Part shown: piece by piece, positions 20,146-31,916 of the stretch
Layout: each line of letters begins with the position of its first letter
How positions within the stretch are numbered: position 1 is the first letter of the stretch
Assembly: GCA_045837725.1 (NCBI GenBank)
Contig: JBEWZL010000110.1
Location: forward strand, 1 to 46,919
Reading direction: 5' to 3'
DNA length: 46,919 nucleotides
From: Vermamoeba vermiformis
Lineage: Eukaryota > Tubulinea > Echinamoebida
Made by a program: the position numbers and the translations under genes
The notes under the pieces: generated by a model
Seen by the model: only the letters and a program-made list of their open reading frames with translations
Database searches by the model: none
What the model was told of the DNA's origin: nothing

Positions 20146-23100
20146 TTATGCGCGCGTTGCTATCCAATACAACGCGTTTGTTTTGCTATTTCCGTTGTCC
20201 CAGCCATTGAGTGTATTGATGTTGGTCCATGCAGTCGCCTTATCCAACACAGCTTGGGCCATGTAGATAAAGCCACGCCAGCCGACTTGAATCGTTGGAC
20301 TAGCGCGTGTGAGAGCAGTGGACAAGGTTGGATAAACCGTGCTAACCCAAGCGCTGTTCATATATTCTTCCGTGATGGGCGTGAAAGGCATCATTTGAAT
20401 GCCAATGATGTACTCGATGTTGGCTCCGAACCAAGTAGCAAAGTCAACCTTCGTGCCCCAAACAATACCAACACAACCGTTGTCAGCAAATACTTGATCG
20501 TAGACGTCATTAGACTTGTTGTCCATGTGCCAGTACTTCTTAGTCGAGCGGATTTCTTGTGCGAGCATCAAGCGACCAAGATCGCGCAAGTTGGCGTTGT
20601 TGGACACAAGACCCCAGAGGTACATGCCATAGTAGCCATTGATAGATTCTGACGACGACTCTTGGTTCTTCACGTCACCAAACTCGAACAGACCTGAGGC
20701 CCATGAGTGACCGGCGTACCAGTCCTTCATACGCGTGACTGGGAAGTAACTATCATGCACTGGATTGGCATAGGCACGCACAAGATCGTTGATGGCAGGT
20801 GCCCAAGTCGTCGCCCAAGCACTGTCACCCTTGGCCACCACTGCTGAGGCATACACAAAGTAGCCAAAGTGGAAGTGAACGTCGTTGTAGTAACCAAGTC
20901 CATAATCGGCACCACTGTCTTTAATGCCGTTCGATGAAGTGACACCACCCCACGTGCGATCGTAAATGATTTTGTCTGAAGTTTGACCGTTAAACCAATT
21001 CTGCAGCAAAGTCTTCAAACGATTGCGAATGTTTGACGCAATCGTTGTCTCGCCAATTTCATCGGCAATAAGCGCCAAGCGTGCAACAGCAGCCAAGTTC
21101 TTGCCGCTGGTGTATGTGTCACTAGCTGTTTGAGTCATCGACTGGTCTGCTTGAAGCGCCGTGCGAATGGACTCAACGTACTGCGTTGGAATACTTCTCG
21201 GGGCACCCCATGTTATTGTGGTAAGTTGCTCGGTCATTTTCCAGCTCAGGCCTACAAGTCCAGACATCTTGCCCTTCATCGTGACATAGGCATTTGTCAT
21301 CACGTATGTAACGCCAGTCATCATGTCGCGGTGATGAGGAAGTGTCATCATCAATGGTGCAGAGCCATCTTCAGTGATGTAGTCGAATTGAAGGACAGCA
21401 CTATCACCCGTCGCGGTCCAGCCGACCTTAGATGCAATGGGCACGCTGTTCTTGTACTGGTCTAATGTAGTTTCGAATGAAGAGTCCGTCAAACAGACAC
21501 CACGCAGAACTCCAGAGTAAGTGCTCGTGGCCGTGAGCGTTGATCCAGACCAAGTGAAAGTGATTGAATTACTAGCGTAGAGAATCCAAGTCTGGCCATT
21601 GTTGAGTGCAATCTTAAACTTGGTACCAGTGACCGTCGAGCTAGTCGCACCGTTGATTGAAAGAATGGCGTGCACGGTAGTTATAACAGGAGTAAGTCCG
21701 TCCCATTTAGTAGTGATGTATGGACTGCCTTGAACCAAAGGAGCAATCATAGAGTTGGCACGAGTGCCGTAGTTGATGGTGTTCGCATCATAAGTAGTGG
21801 GTGGATTGTTCGACCAAATCAGTGTGACTGACAGTAAGTCCCAGTCCAAAACCCGTCGCTGGGCAATTGTTTCTTTCACCAACATAGCAAAGTTTTCGGT
21901 GAAGACTGTATTGCCATTGGTAGCAGTGAAACTGCGAGCGGAATAACTGACTTGAACACCAGTGTTACGCACTTCAACAATATACGGACTGGTGACAATA
22001 GGCATGTTGCCTTGATTGAGCCACATGTTCGTGTGCCATGAATTAGTCGGATACGGCATCGGGATTGGGCCGAGCAAACTCGCAGGTGGAGTGAGTGGGT
22101 GATTCATGAGAAACGGGTAGAACGGCGCCGAAGTTGTGATCGCATTGCCAACACTACGACGTGAAGTCGTGACAGACACAGGAGCAGAAACTGGCACAGA
22201 AACAGGTGTGGCAACAGGGACTGACACGGGTGTGGCAACAGGTGCTGCAACGGGCGCTTTCACTGGTGGAGACACAGGCGCTGCAACGGGTGCTTTCACT
22301 GGTGGAGACACAGGCGCCGCAACGGGCGTGGCGACAGGTGCCGTAATGGGAGGTGACACAGGGGTGGAAACAGGAACAGATACAGGGGTTGCTACTGGTG
22401 CTGTAACCGGTGGTGAAGTAGGCGTTGAGACAGGAGTCGCTACAGGCTCGGAGATGGGTGTTGACGTAGGCACGTTCACAGTGGTGCTCGAGATTTCAAA
22501 CATCCACTTGCCTGCTACATTGACGTTTGAATCTAGTTCGAGAGTAGAGCCCACGAGTGATGTGCCGCTGCTGGGCAGTTCATAAGCCATGCTTGTGACA
22601 CCGGCCGAATTTGCATTGAAGCCTGCACGAGCATATAGACCGTGAACTTGAGTGGTACCAATATCTGCATAGAGCTGTTAGTTACGTGGCATCATTGACT
22701 GTTAGGCTACGTACGATTGTAGAATAAGATGGCAAAGCTCTGTTGACCATCAGTAGCAAGCACAATTTGAAAAGTGTTCAAGTTGTCGCTGAAACGCTTA
22801 TATTTAGCGACTTTAAACCAAGTGGCAATGACTGCACTGGTAGCGGAGAAATCGAGCCCCGACAAATCAAAATTCTCTTTCACATCGTCACTGATGTTGA
22901 ACAGCGTGTCTTCATCTGAAACCACGCGGTAGTAAATGGAATTAGCGCCGTTGGGCAGAGTCTGACGGTTGTCTACACGCAATCAATCAGCAACACAATA
23001 GCAACAATAGAAATGAGCAACGTACCATAATCAAGCCACAAAGGAGCAATGAAGGTGACATTTTCAATAGGAAATGCACGCGGATCCAATTGGCTGAACG

Positions 23101-23540
23101 GCGCTGACTTGTCGTTGCCGAGAGAGATCAGACCATTGCTGCTGATAAACATGTAGCTGTACGTCGTGCCCGCGAATGGGAAACTGAGATTCCTGGAAAC
23201 AAATGCTTTGGCATCGTCTCCAATTAACGACTTGTCGCCTAGAAATGATTAGAAATGAAAGACGTTATCGAAGATCCGTACCGTTATTCGAGCCAAACGG
23301 ATAGAAAGAGCTAACTGAAGCACCTCTTGCGGTCACGCACGATTGATAACTGCAGTATTCGTTGGCACCGCAAGCCCAATCAGCAGTACAACTACTACGA
23401 GCGATATTAGAACCGGATGCATTTTGTAAATTTACTTACGCGGTCAAGATTGAAGGAAAGATAAACAGCAGAGATATCAATGCTATCAACAAGCTATATC
23501 TAGCAATGTTAATATATCTAGCAATGATAACGTAGAACAT
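20146..23540 (-). CDS. Secreted NIDO-domain / GH81 endo-beta-1,3-glucanase
   Basis: About 1,060 residues: four short exons, then a very long last exon (about 20146-22660). The start at 23538-23540 gives a hydrophobic leader (SLLIALISLLFIFPSILTA), then a Cys-rich patch (CTADWACGANEYC). A NIDO domain follows (SIYYRVVSDEDTLFN, AVIATWFKVAKY, LNTFQIVLATDGQQSFAILF, AGFNANSAG, LELDSNVNVAGKWMFEI), then a Pro/Val/Thr repeat linker (APVATPVSV type) with a 36-bp DNA tandem repeat. The remaining ~720 residues are a full-length GH81 endo-1,3-beta-glucanase: MTLPHHRDMMTG, YNDVHFHFGYF (catalytic Asp region), MKDWYAGHSWASG and KNQESSSESINGYYGMYLWG (catalytic Glu region). It should hydrolyse beta-1,3-glucan outside the cell, for example fungal or oomycete walls used as food, or the organism's own wall. 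NIDO probably mediates binding. Confidence 0.9.
22180..22465. repeat. Pro/Thr/Val-coding minisatellite in the GH81 linker
   Basis: Imperfect tandem repeats encode PVATPVSVPV-type residues. Near 22250-22325 a 36-bp unit containing ctttcactggtggagacaca is present twice, almost identical. Typical of a flexible, probably O-glycosylated linker between binding and catalytic domains. Confidence 0.75.
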
Positions 23541-24324
23541 TTCTATCAAGCTTGCGTGTTCCTCTTGCAGCGAAATTGAATACAATGAACATCGTCGAGC
23601 TCGCTATTTATGCGTCCGCTCTAAATTTACTCCGCGGAGAAGTATGAGGCAACCGCAAGTAAATGTGAATTTCCCAAGCATTACAGCAATCAACCGACGA
23701 TTTCGTGGTAAATTGGTGGATTTTTGCCTTTTTAAGCGAAAGAAATCTGAAAAAGATTTGTCTTCGGTTAGTACACGATCAAACATGTAAGTATGAGCTG
23801 ACAAAGTAATACTAACCGATGTACCAAGAATACCTGAGCGGTTTACGACATTTTTCAGAATAGTGGCTTGTTTTGCCTAGAGAATATTGCGTTAGCATTA
23901 ATCAGTTAATACAAGTATTATGAATATATTCAAGATTGTATACAGAATCTATCAGATTATAGCAATAAAATTTATTTTCTAAAAATCTTTAATAAATCGT
24001 GGATCCTCAAACAACGGCAGTATCTTTCTAAAAAAGGCGAATAATTTAAAGCACAAATATTTCCATAGTAATTTTGTATTATTCGCGAATCTTAATTAAC
24101 CGCAACTTACCACGACCAAGCCAGATTTGACACAAAAAATCTTGTCTCGGATACTACTCATTATGCATACTGTATCGCAAATGCGCAATTGGTTTAAGGA
24201 GGATGTCCTGTTATGGACGAGGCGGCTGAAAACTAAAAATACAAAAAAGATTTTATTTGACTTTATTGCTCGCTCGGAGGTAATATTACGCTCGTTTGAC
24301 CTATCCACAACTCTCTATTTCAAT
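23541..24324. other. Divergent intergenic region
   Basis: Between the starts of the GH81 gene (-) and the zinc-ribbon/glycosyltransferase-like gene (+), so it should hold two promoters. Mostly AT-rich. Small open frames (66-104 codons) on both strands show no motif. Confidence 0.45.
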
Positions 24325-26453
24325 ATGAAGCTTTATTGCCATTACGGAGAGTCTACTGTAATTGTGCGTTGGGAGAACAGCAACGGTACCATTAAGGATT
24401 TGCGAAAGGTAAAACATTATTTGGACAGAGCATTGAAATAACCTGTCAATCGCTAAAAATTATTTAAAGCAATTCGTGGACGCATATAATAAGAAAAACA
24501 GTGCAAATCCGTTGTCAGAGGAAGATCTTGTGGTTGCCAATGAAAGGTATTATTAGCTTAATTATTTTTAAATTATTTACTGGTTCAATATTAATTTACA
24601 ATTAATTGCATCATTTTCCATGCTTTTTCGAATTTTTGGAATTATTTTTAATTCACTTCCTCAGACGCCAAGCGTTCCCAGCAAGCGAGAAAACTTCGAG
24701 AATCTTTAAAGACGGCGACGACGTATATTTTACCGTCAAAGGTGATGTACGCAAAGAGTCTAACAACACTCCCTTGCCTGTCGTTTCTCCGAGTCAAACT
24801 ACCAATTACGCCCCTCAATACAGCACTAACCCTAATCCGTCATACACACCCACTTCACCGAGCCAAACACACGCTCCTGCTCCTAGCATGGACAGTTATA
24901 TTGACGATGGTATGTTTGCACAAGGTGACAATACATTGTTTGCTAATTGGTTTGATCCGGATCCAGACGAGGACGCTGATTCACGCCCTATCTACAACGA
25001 GTCACAACCATATGGACGCAGGAAACAACTCGTTCTCGTTGATGAACTGCCGCCAGACGAAGTCTTGTCTTCGAGTTGTACAGTTTGCGGTGAAATGCTG
25101 CAATACAAACGCAAAGACAAGTCCATTGAGTGTCATTATTGCAAAGCTGTCAACTTGCCAGTCATCGTCGGTAAGTCATATTTGTACGATTATTATCTGC
25201 TTCGCGTCTAACGTCCCTTGCAGTCGACGCACAAGCGGAGTGCAGTGTGTGCAAGAGATCCGTATTCCGTAGAAAAGGAGAGCGTTGCATGAGGTAAGCC
25301 TTTGCGTTCATTATTATTATTGATCCACCGTAGCTAATAGTCAATGCCTAGATGTGATTGTGGATTCAAATTGAATGTGATTCAGTGCATTCAATGCAAG
25401 ACTCCTTTCGTTGCCCCCGACGGCTTGCCCTCAATGCCGTGTCCAGCGTGCGGTACTCAATTGTCGAGCGAGCACACTGTACGAGGGTAAGTCACGAGCA
25501 CAACTAAATGGCAAAGCTAACATCACGCGCAGTTCGCCTCTGTTGTTAAATCTCCTCGTTAATCGCGATGTGAACGAGCCTGAAGAATGGTGGCAAAAAG
25601 AAGCCAAGCCAAAAGAGAAGAACAAGCCCTTGAAAATAACTCTAGTAGTTCAAGTACGTAGTGTTGCACGTTAACTTGAATTTTTCTAACTTGTGCTGCA
25701 GTATTATGAAGAAAAGAACGAAGACCGAAGAAAAGAGTTGATGCAATGCATTGAAAACAATTTGAAGAATAGATACATTGACAACATTTACTTCTTTTTG
25801 GAAAACGATGTGGATGTGGCGCAATTGTTCGACAATAACCCGAAGATCATTAAAGGTCCCGTGCTTGGCCGTAGGTTGAAGTACAGCGAGGCCATTGACT
25901 TTTGCAACAACGAGCTCAAGGGTCAGATCTGTATTTTAGCCAATCTCGATGTCTACTTTGATCATACTTTACGCGAGCTCATTCGCGGTTACATTGACGG
26001 AAAATTCTTGGCTCTGTCACGACATGATGTAACATCGAAGGGCACTATTCAATTCAACGAGTGGGTCTCGCCTATCAGTCAAGTATGTAGCACCTAGTCA
26101 TAATGAACCTGCAGATCTGATTAACACGATCATCTAGGACGCTTGGATCTTCAAATCTCCAATGATCAAACCTCACGCCAACAAAGAACTGAATATTGAC
26201 TTCGCGCTCGGGTACCCTGGATGCGACAACCGTGTGGCTTGGGAATTCAGGCACATTGGTTTGCACGTGATTAATCCTGGTAATATCTGCCGCTGCGAGC
26301 AAATCAATTATAATCCTGATACTGATATCGTTTGCTATTGTAGGCTTGAAGATCATTGTGCGACACTTGCACGCATCAGAAAAGCGAAATTACAGCGACG
26401 AAAACAAAGTTACAGGCAATTACGCCGCTGTTACACCAAGCTTGGACTTGTAA
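24325..26453 (+). CDS. PB1-like / zinc-ribbon / glycosyltransferase-like fusion protein
   Basis: About 570 residues in nine exons; start ATG at 24325, stop at 26451-26453. The N-terminus (MKLYCHYGESTVIVRW, then DLRKQFVDAY and DGDDVYFTV) looks like a PB1-type protein-interaction fold. A Pro/Ser/Thr/Asn-rich disordered part follows. Then come several C-x2-C pairs forming zinc ribbons (SCTVCGE, IECHYCKA, CSVCKR, CDCGF, CIQCKTP, CPACGT). The last ~280 residues (IYFFLENDVDV, ICILANLDVYFD, LALSRHD, SQDAWIFKSP, ALGYPGCDNRVAWEF, VINPGLKIIVRHLHAS) have the DxY and QDAWIF/PGCDNR layout of a glycosyltransferase-like family found in protists, plants and bacteria. Residues such as NLDVYFD and GCDNR could bind nucleotide-sugar and metal (inference). 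No signal peptide is seen, so it is probably cytosolic. Confidence 0.68.
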
Positions 26454-26633
26454 TATGATATAAACAATTCAATAATACTTGTGTTTCAATTTGTTGCAGG
26501 CTTGGGAAAAAGGAATTTTGCCTGACGTTCGGAAAAAAAGTTCTTTCGACATATCTGGACACCGAAATTTTAGTTTTAAAAAGCCATTCTATTGGCGAAC
26601 ACTACAAACACAAATCAATAATAATGTTGATCT

Positions 26634-28795
26634 ACATCCTCGCTGGAGCCGCGGCGTTTCTCATTTGGAAACTCCTTAAGCGAGAACAGGTACATAATTT
26701 TTAAAAATTACTAATAATATTTTATTGTATTCAGCGGGGTCATTGGATAAAGTACATCCGCCACCAGATCTTGATTAATTAATTTGCGCAGGTTGTTGCA
26801 CCAGCCGGATTGAAATTACCTGTAAAAGTGAAGTCTCCATCATTCTTGCCTCTGGCTATCGAATATGGCAAACAACCAACTCACTTTATGCTGTGGGCTA
26901 AGAAAAACGTATGGATCGCCATCCAATTTCTTGTTGAATATTGCTTTTTACGGACGCAATTAATTTATCCCGCATTATTGTAGTTCGGGCCGGTCGTTGA
27001 TATGGATCTGGGTTTGGCAAGATTCGTTTTCGTGTTCGATCCCGAACTTAGCAACAAGCTCTATTCATGGAACCCTGCCGAAATTAATTTCGAAGAGTAC
27101 GTCTTTAATACTTATTGTAATAACGATCGAGACCCGACGTCATGGCGTCATCACCACGAGATTTTCGGGCCTCTTATTTCCGACCGTACTAATAATTCAT
27201 CCTAGAGGAATCACTCAATTCGTAAAGCATATCTTTGGAGAGGATATTTATAATAACCCAGAATGGAACAAAAAGAGCGTCGGTGTCGTTAAGCAAGGTT
27301 TAATGACCAACAAGAGTCTCGTCAATTACAAGCCCTTGATCCAAGAAGAGACCGACAAAATTATCGCCGAGTGGATTGATCGCGGTGAAGTACGCGATAA
27401 TTATATAGTCATTAATCACGGAGTGACTGACACCGTCCGTCACACAGATCGAGCTCAGTCTAGAAGCCAGCAACATGGTCCTGCGTATGGCTTTGCGCAT
27501 TATGTTAGGCGATTATATCTACAACAACTTCCGCGACGTGCTTATCAATGACTTCCGTGGCCTAGAAATTAACGGTAATGATCAAGTGCATCCAATGACT
27601 CGAGTCAACACTTAACCCGTACTTTAGGCTTCTCCTCACTGACAGCCTTGCTTCCTAATCTTCCTTTTGGTTCACCTAAGATCACTCAGGTGTACAGAGA
27701 ACGATTGTTCAAATTATTGGGTGACTTCATTCGCAACGATGCTGAAAAATACGTCGAGGACAACGTAAGTCACCTGGTCCTTGTAGACTGTTAATAACTT
27801 TACCCCAACAGCCGGACTCTATTGACTACTTGTCCATCTTCTTACGTGGCAAGAATCACGAATTGGCAGGCGTACGTTCACCAAATTTCAAACTAGCGCT
27901 TCATCTAAACATTTTTACAGATTGAAAAGACCATTATGCACATGGTATCGTTGCTCTTCGCCTTCCACGCCAATACTGCCGGCACTTACGCTTGGGCGGT
28001 GACTCACTTCGTCCACAACAAGAATGCTAGGTGAGCGAGGTTAACCTATGGGTTGATATCCAAATCTATGCTAACGTCGCCTTTTTTAGAGACAAAGCTA
28101 TTAAAGAGTACCAAGACAACATGGCAAACGGTGTGGACATGTCTGAAGTCAACAACTTCCCCTACATGCGCGCTGTGACACGCGAAACCAATCGCCGATA
28201 CGGCTCAGCTTTTCATCTCAGGTACCTTCATATAGCATAATAACATCTCAATAGGTCACTAATGCTATAAACGACAGAAAAGCCGTGAAGGACACGCAAC
28301 TTGGTGACTACTTCATCCCCAAGGGCAGACTGATTGCTGCCTCCAGTTGGGTCAACGGCAACGATCCTGATCTTGCTACTAACCCCGAGGAAGTATGATT
28401 CTATAACAAGTTCATGTGATGAAACGTACTAACCTGTCAACAGTGGAATCCAGATCGCTTTTTCGAAAATCAAAAGTTTTTGCAGTACTTCAACCCGTTT
28501 GGCTCAGGTATGCCGAATATTCGGCATTGATGTCATATTGGTACTAAATGCGCTATCGAATTTAGGCTGGCATCCTTGCATGGGCGAAAAGATTGCCTAC
28601 ATGATTTTCATTAACGCGATACCCAGACTATTTATGTAAGTTGATCGGAGTCAATGACAATAACGCCCGATTAATTATCTATGTAGCGATTATCAATTGA
28701 CACCCAAGAGCCCCGAATTGCCCCGTGTCGACTGGCAGAGAAGTGGATTCTTCTTCCCGAAGGATCCGTACTATGTCACTGTGACCAAGAAATAA
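26634..28795 (+). CDS. Cytochrome P450, tandem copy 1
   Basis: About 490 residues in 13 exons with 45-110 nt introns; start ATG at 26634, stop TAA at 28793-28795. The N-terminal anchor MLIYILAGAAAFLIW suggests the endoplasmic reticulum membrane. The K-helix ExxR is in TRETNRRYG. The heme loop is FNPFGSGWHPCMGEKIA with the axial Cys. The I-helix reads FHANTAGTYAW, so the usual acid-alcohol pair is replaced. The next gene is a close paralogue with matching intron positions, which indicates local duplication. Substrate unknown; likely oxidation of a lipid, sterol or secondary metabolite. Confidence 0.88.
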
Positions 28796-29050
28796 ATGCT
28801 TTAGTTGTGTTATAGGAATACTAAACGCGATGTATACAGAGATACTACCTTTTGTATTCTGCGCAATTAATGTACACGCATACTTCCACTTCGGGTCAGA
28901 TCGGAATTACTGTTACTCCTCCAATAACCCGAAAAATCCGGAGCGCGAACACCCGAAATAAAATTAAAAAATGTTTGGCGGCCGTTAGATTTTCATTATT
29001 CTTGTAGAGCACCACGACCACGATAGAACAATCGTTGTATTAATTTTTCA

Positions 29051-31275
29051 ATGGTCTCCGTAATTATCGTCATCGCTGGAGGTATTGCAGTTCTGTTGGC
29101 TATCAAGTTACTCAGTGGCAAGAGACAAGTAAGTTTGACTTCAACTGTTGTTTTTTTACTGTTGATCAAGATCGCGTGACTCGCGCATGTCAGGGTCAAC
29201 TGAATCGTTGGCTAAAAATCATAGAATTATTTTAAATGATTTACTGGGCAACCAACGTTTTTTCAACAAATTTTCGGCTTGCGATCAGCTAGATCGGATC
29301 TTTTTCTTGTGCACATCAAGCAAAAGATGCTCTTCATATTGTAATAATTATAACTGCAACATTCTCGGCATGCTATGAAACCGCCAAGCTCTATAGTTAT
29401 TCCGCTGACGGATCGTCATGAAATCTTTTGTAAATTGCATGATTTTTAACACAAATTAAATTAGGTCGCCGTTCCTGCTGGTCTTAAGTTGCCTCATCAA
29501 GTCAAATCACCGTCTTGGAAACCACTTGCGGTCGAGTACGGTGAACGTCCCGGAGAGTTGCTGTTGTGGGCTAAAAAGAAGGTACAAATCTAAATCGCAA
29601 AATCCCGTGATTTCATATTAATCAAAATATATTATTAAGTACGGAGACGTAGTCGAATTCGATTTGGGCTTGAAGCAATTCACCTATGTATTGGATCCCG
29701 AGTTGTTGCGCAAACTTTACTCTTGGAACCCCAAAGAAGTCAGCTTTGAAGCGTAAGATCGCTATAAATACTTAACATGCATACTAATTGTATTATAGTG
29801 GCATTCTCGATTTCGTAAGCCACATTTTGGACGACAAATTGTACTCAGATCCCAACTTCAACAAAAAAATTCCGAGCATCGTTAAGCAAGGCATCAACAC
29901 TCCCAAACAATTAGAAATATTCTTTAATGTTATCAAAGAGGAAACGGATAAAATCGTCAATGAATGGACCGCAAGCACAGAAAAAGTACGTGTACCACAA
30001 ATTTACAAAGTCCATATTTAGCGTAATTAATTTTGACACATGACAGCTCGAATTATTCCACGAGGCCAGCAAGTTCATGTTGCGCACTGCCATTCGTATT
30101 ATTCTCGGAGAGATCATTTACAACAAACATCGCGATAATCTTGTTGAAGACTTCAGAACTCTTGAAATCGACGGTAAAATTTTTCAATTTTCAGCGGATG
30201 TGCTTCGGATAATAATTTATAAATTCAGGTTTCGCCGCTTTAACTATGATTATCCCTTACCTACCTTTCGGTAAGCCAAAGAAGGTCCAAGAAGCCAGAA
30301 AGCGCGTTTCCAAAATTGTTATGGACTTTTTGACAAACGACGCTGACAACCACGCGCGAAATACTGTAAGAGAACTTCATATTTAACACGAATATGTTCT
30401 TACACTAGCAATAGACGACTCCTGAATACGTTACCAACATGATTATGAATGGTCACACTAAGGACGTTAACCAAGACGTAAGTGCTGCGATTTAATACTA
30501 ATTTTGCTCACCTTGAATAACAAGGTCATCTCCGGCCATTTGATGGGCATGATCTTCGCGTTCCACGCCAACACCGCCGGAACATTTGCCTGGGCTTTGT
30601 TGCGCCTCGCCAACCACAAAGAAGCTCGCGAGAAAGTGATTAAAGAGTACCAAGAGAACATCGCTAAGGGCGTGTCAACATTTGACATCAATAACTTCCC
30701 GTACTTGAAGGCCGTCATTCTGGAGACCAATAGAAGATACGGCGCTTTCATGACTTTGAGGTATGTTTTTAGGCTTGTAACTCCTCACTCATATTAATCG
30801 TGCCATTAGAAAAACTGTAGCTGACACTCAGATTGGTGACTATCTTATTCCTAAGGACAAGACCGTTGTTTTGTCTGCGTGGACTATCGGAAACAACCCG
30901 GATCTCGTCGATAATCCCGAAGAGGTACGCAGTAGCGAAAAAAACCTCTTTGATACGAAGCTAATAATATCGTGTTACAGTGGCGACCTGAGCGCTATCA
31001 AACACAAGAGAAGTACATGCCTTACCACTTCGTGTTCGGTACTGGCTTGCACCCGTGCATGGGAGAAAAGATCGCGTACACCATCATGATCAACGCTATT
31101 CCTAAATTACTAATGTAAGTTGTGACTTGTGGGTGTAATTAGACCTTTCTAACGACGTTACCTTAGCGACTACAAGTTTACTCCCTTGCAAGAAGGATTC
31201 CCAGCGATTGATTGGGCTCGTGGAGGATATTTGTTCGCCAAGGATCCGTACTACGTCTCTATCAAGAAAAATTAG
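29051..31275 (+). CDS. Cytochrome P450, tandem copy 2
   Basis: About 490 residues; start ATG at 29051, stop TAG at 31273-31275. Anchor MVSVIIVIAGGIAVLLAI; ExxR in LETNRRYG; heme loop FVFGTGLHPCMGEKIA; I-helix FHANTAGTFAW. The exon layout matches copy 1 (both have a first intron just after the anchor), but here intron 1 is 336 nt (29129-29464), far longer than the other introns. The two copies share PSF/PSW..LAVEYG, WNP.E, GDY.IPK and FAKDPYYV-type blocks yet differ at many positions, so the duplication is old. Only 255 bp separate the genes. Confidence 0.88.
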
Positions 31276-31916
31276 AATAAACGGCGCTGTTACTTTTCAA
31301 CCCGAGAAGAGACAATTTGCGTTGTTTGTAAACAACAATTACGTTACAGAAATTAGCAAAAGCCATACAGGCAATAGCAATTTAATTACGAGCTTACTTG
31401 TTCCAAAGAGCCGGACCAAATGACGGCAGTACTGATCGAAGCCGGCTAGAGCAGGAACTTCAAATAAGGTATTAAATTAAAAGAATATTTTTATAATCGT
31501 TTCGTGACTTTATTGTATCGCTTACTTGCGTTCCACCTGTCACAAGGCAAATCTCGATCAACATTTCAAAATTAATTTTTAAGGGTTTCATTTAAACTGG
31601 TTACCATCAAAATTACCCTTTTATTGCTTTTTAATTATTTTCGAAGTTTATTAAACAGTTCGTTCAGCTGATCGCGGTTTTATTTTCCTTGAAATGTGAG
31701 GCCAAACATTCATTGATGGCTAGCCAAAAATATTGTATACTAACCTATCTATTACAATCAGCTTACTAATATTTTGTAACCTAGTTTAGAAATTAGGCGC
31801 CTGAATTTCATTCTTCCGTTCAAACTTAAACTACAAACAACAAACCTCCTGTTGTTTTTGATCCTCAAAACGTCAATCTACGTAATCTACCTGGAATCTA
31901 ACCACCCTAAGCACTC
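31276..31916. other. Intergenic sequence, no gene seen
   Basis: AT-rich sequence between P450 copy 2 and the LRR gene. No ORF above about 70 codons and no structured element recognised. Confidence 0.5.

Noticed and set aside
22136-22585. 149-codon plus-strand ORF rich in Thr/Gly
   Set aside because: Mirror of the Pro/Val/Thr repeat linker of the GH81 gene on the other strand.
29129-29464. Box C/D snoRNA in the long P450 intron
   Set aside because: C- and D-like words are present but in the wrong order and without a terminal stem.
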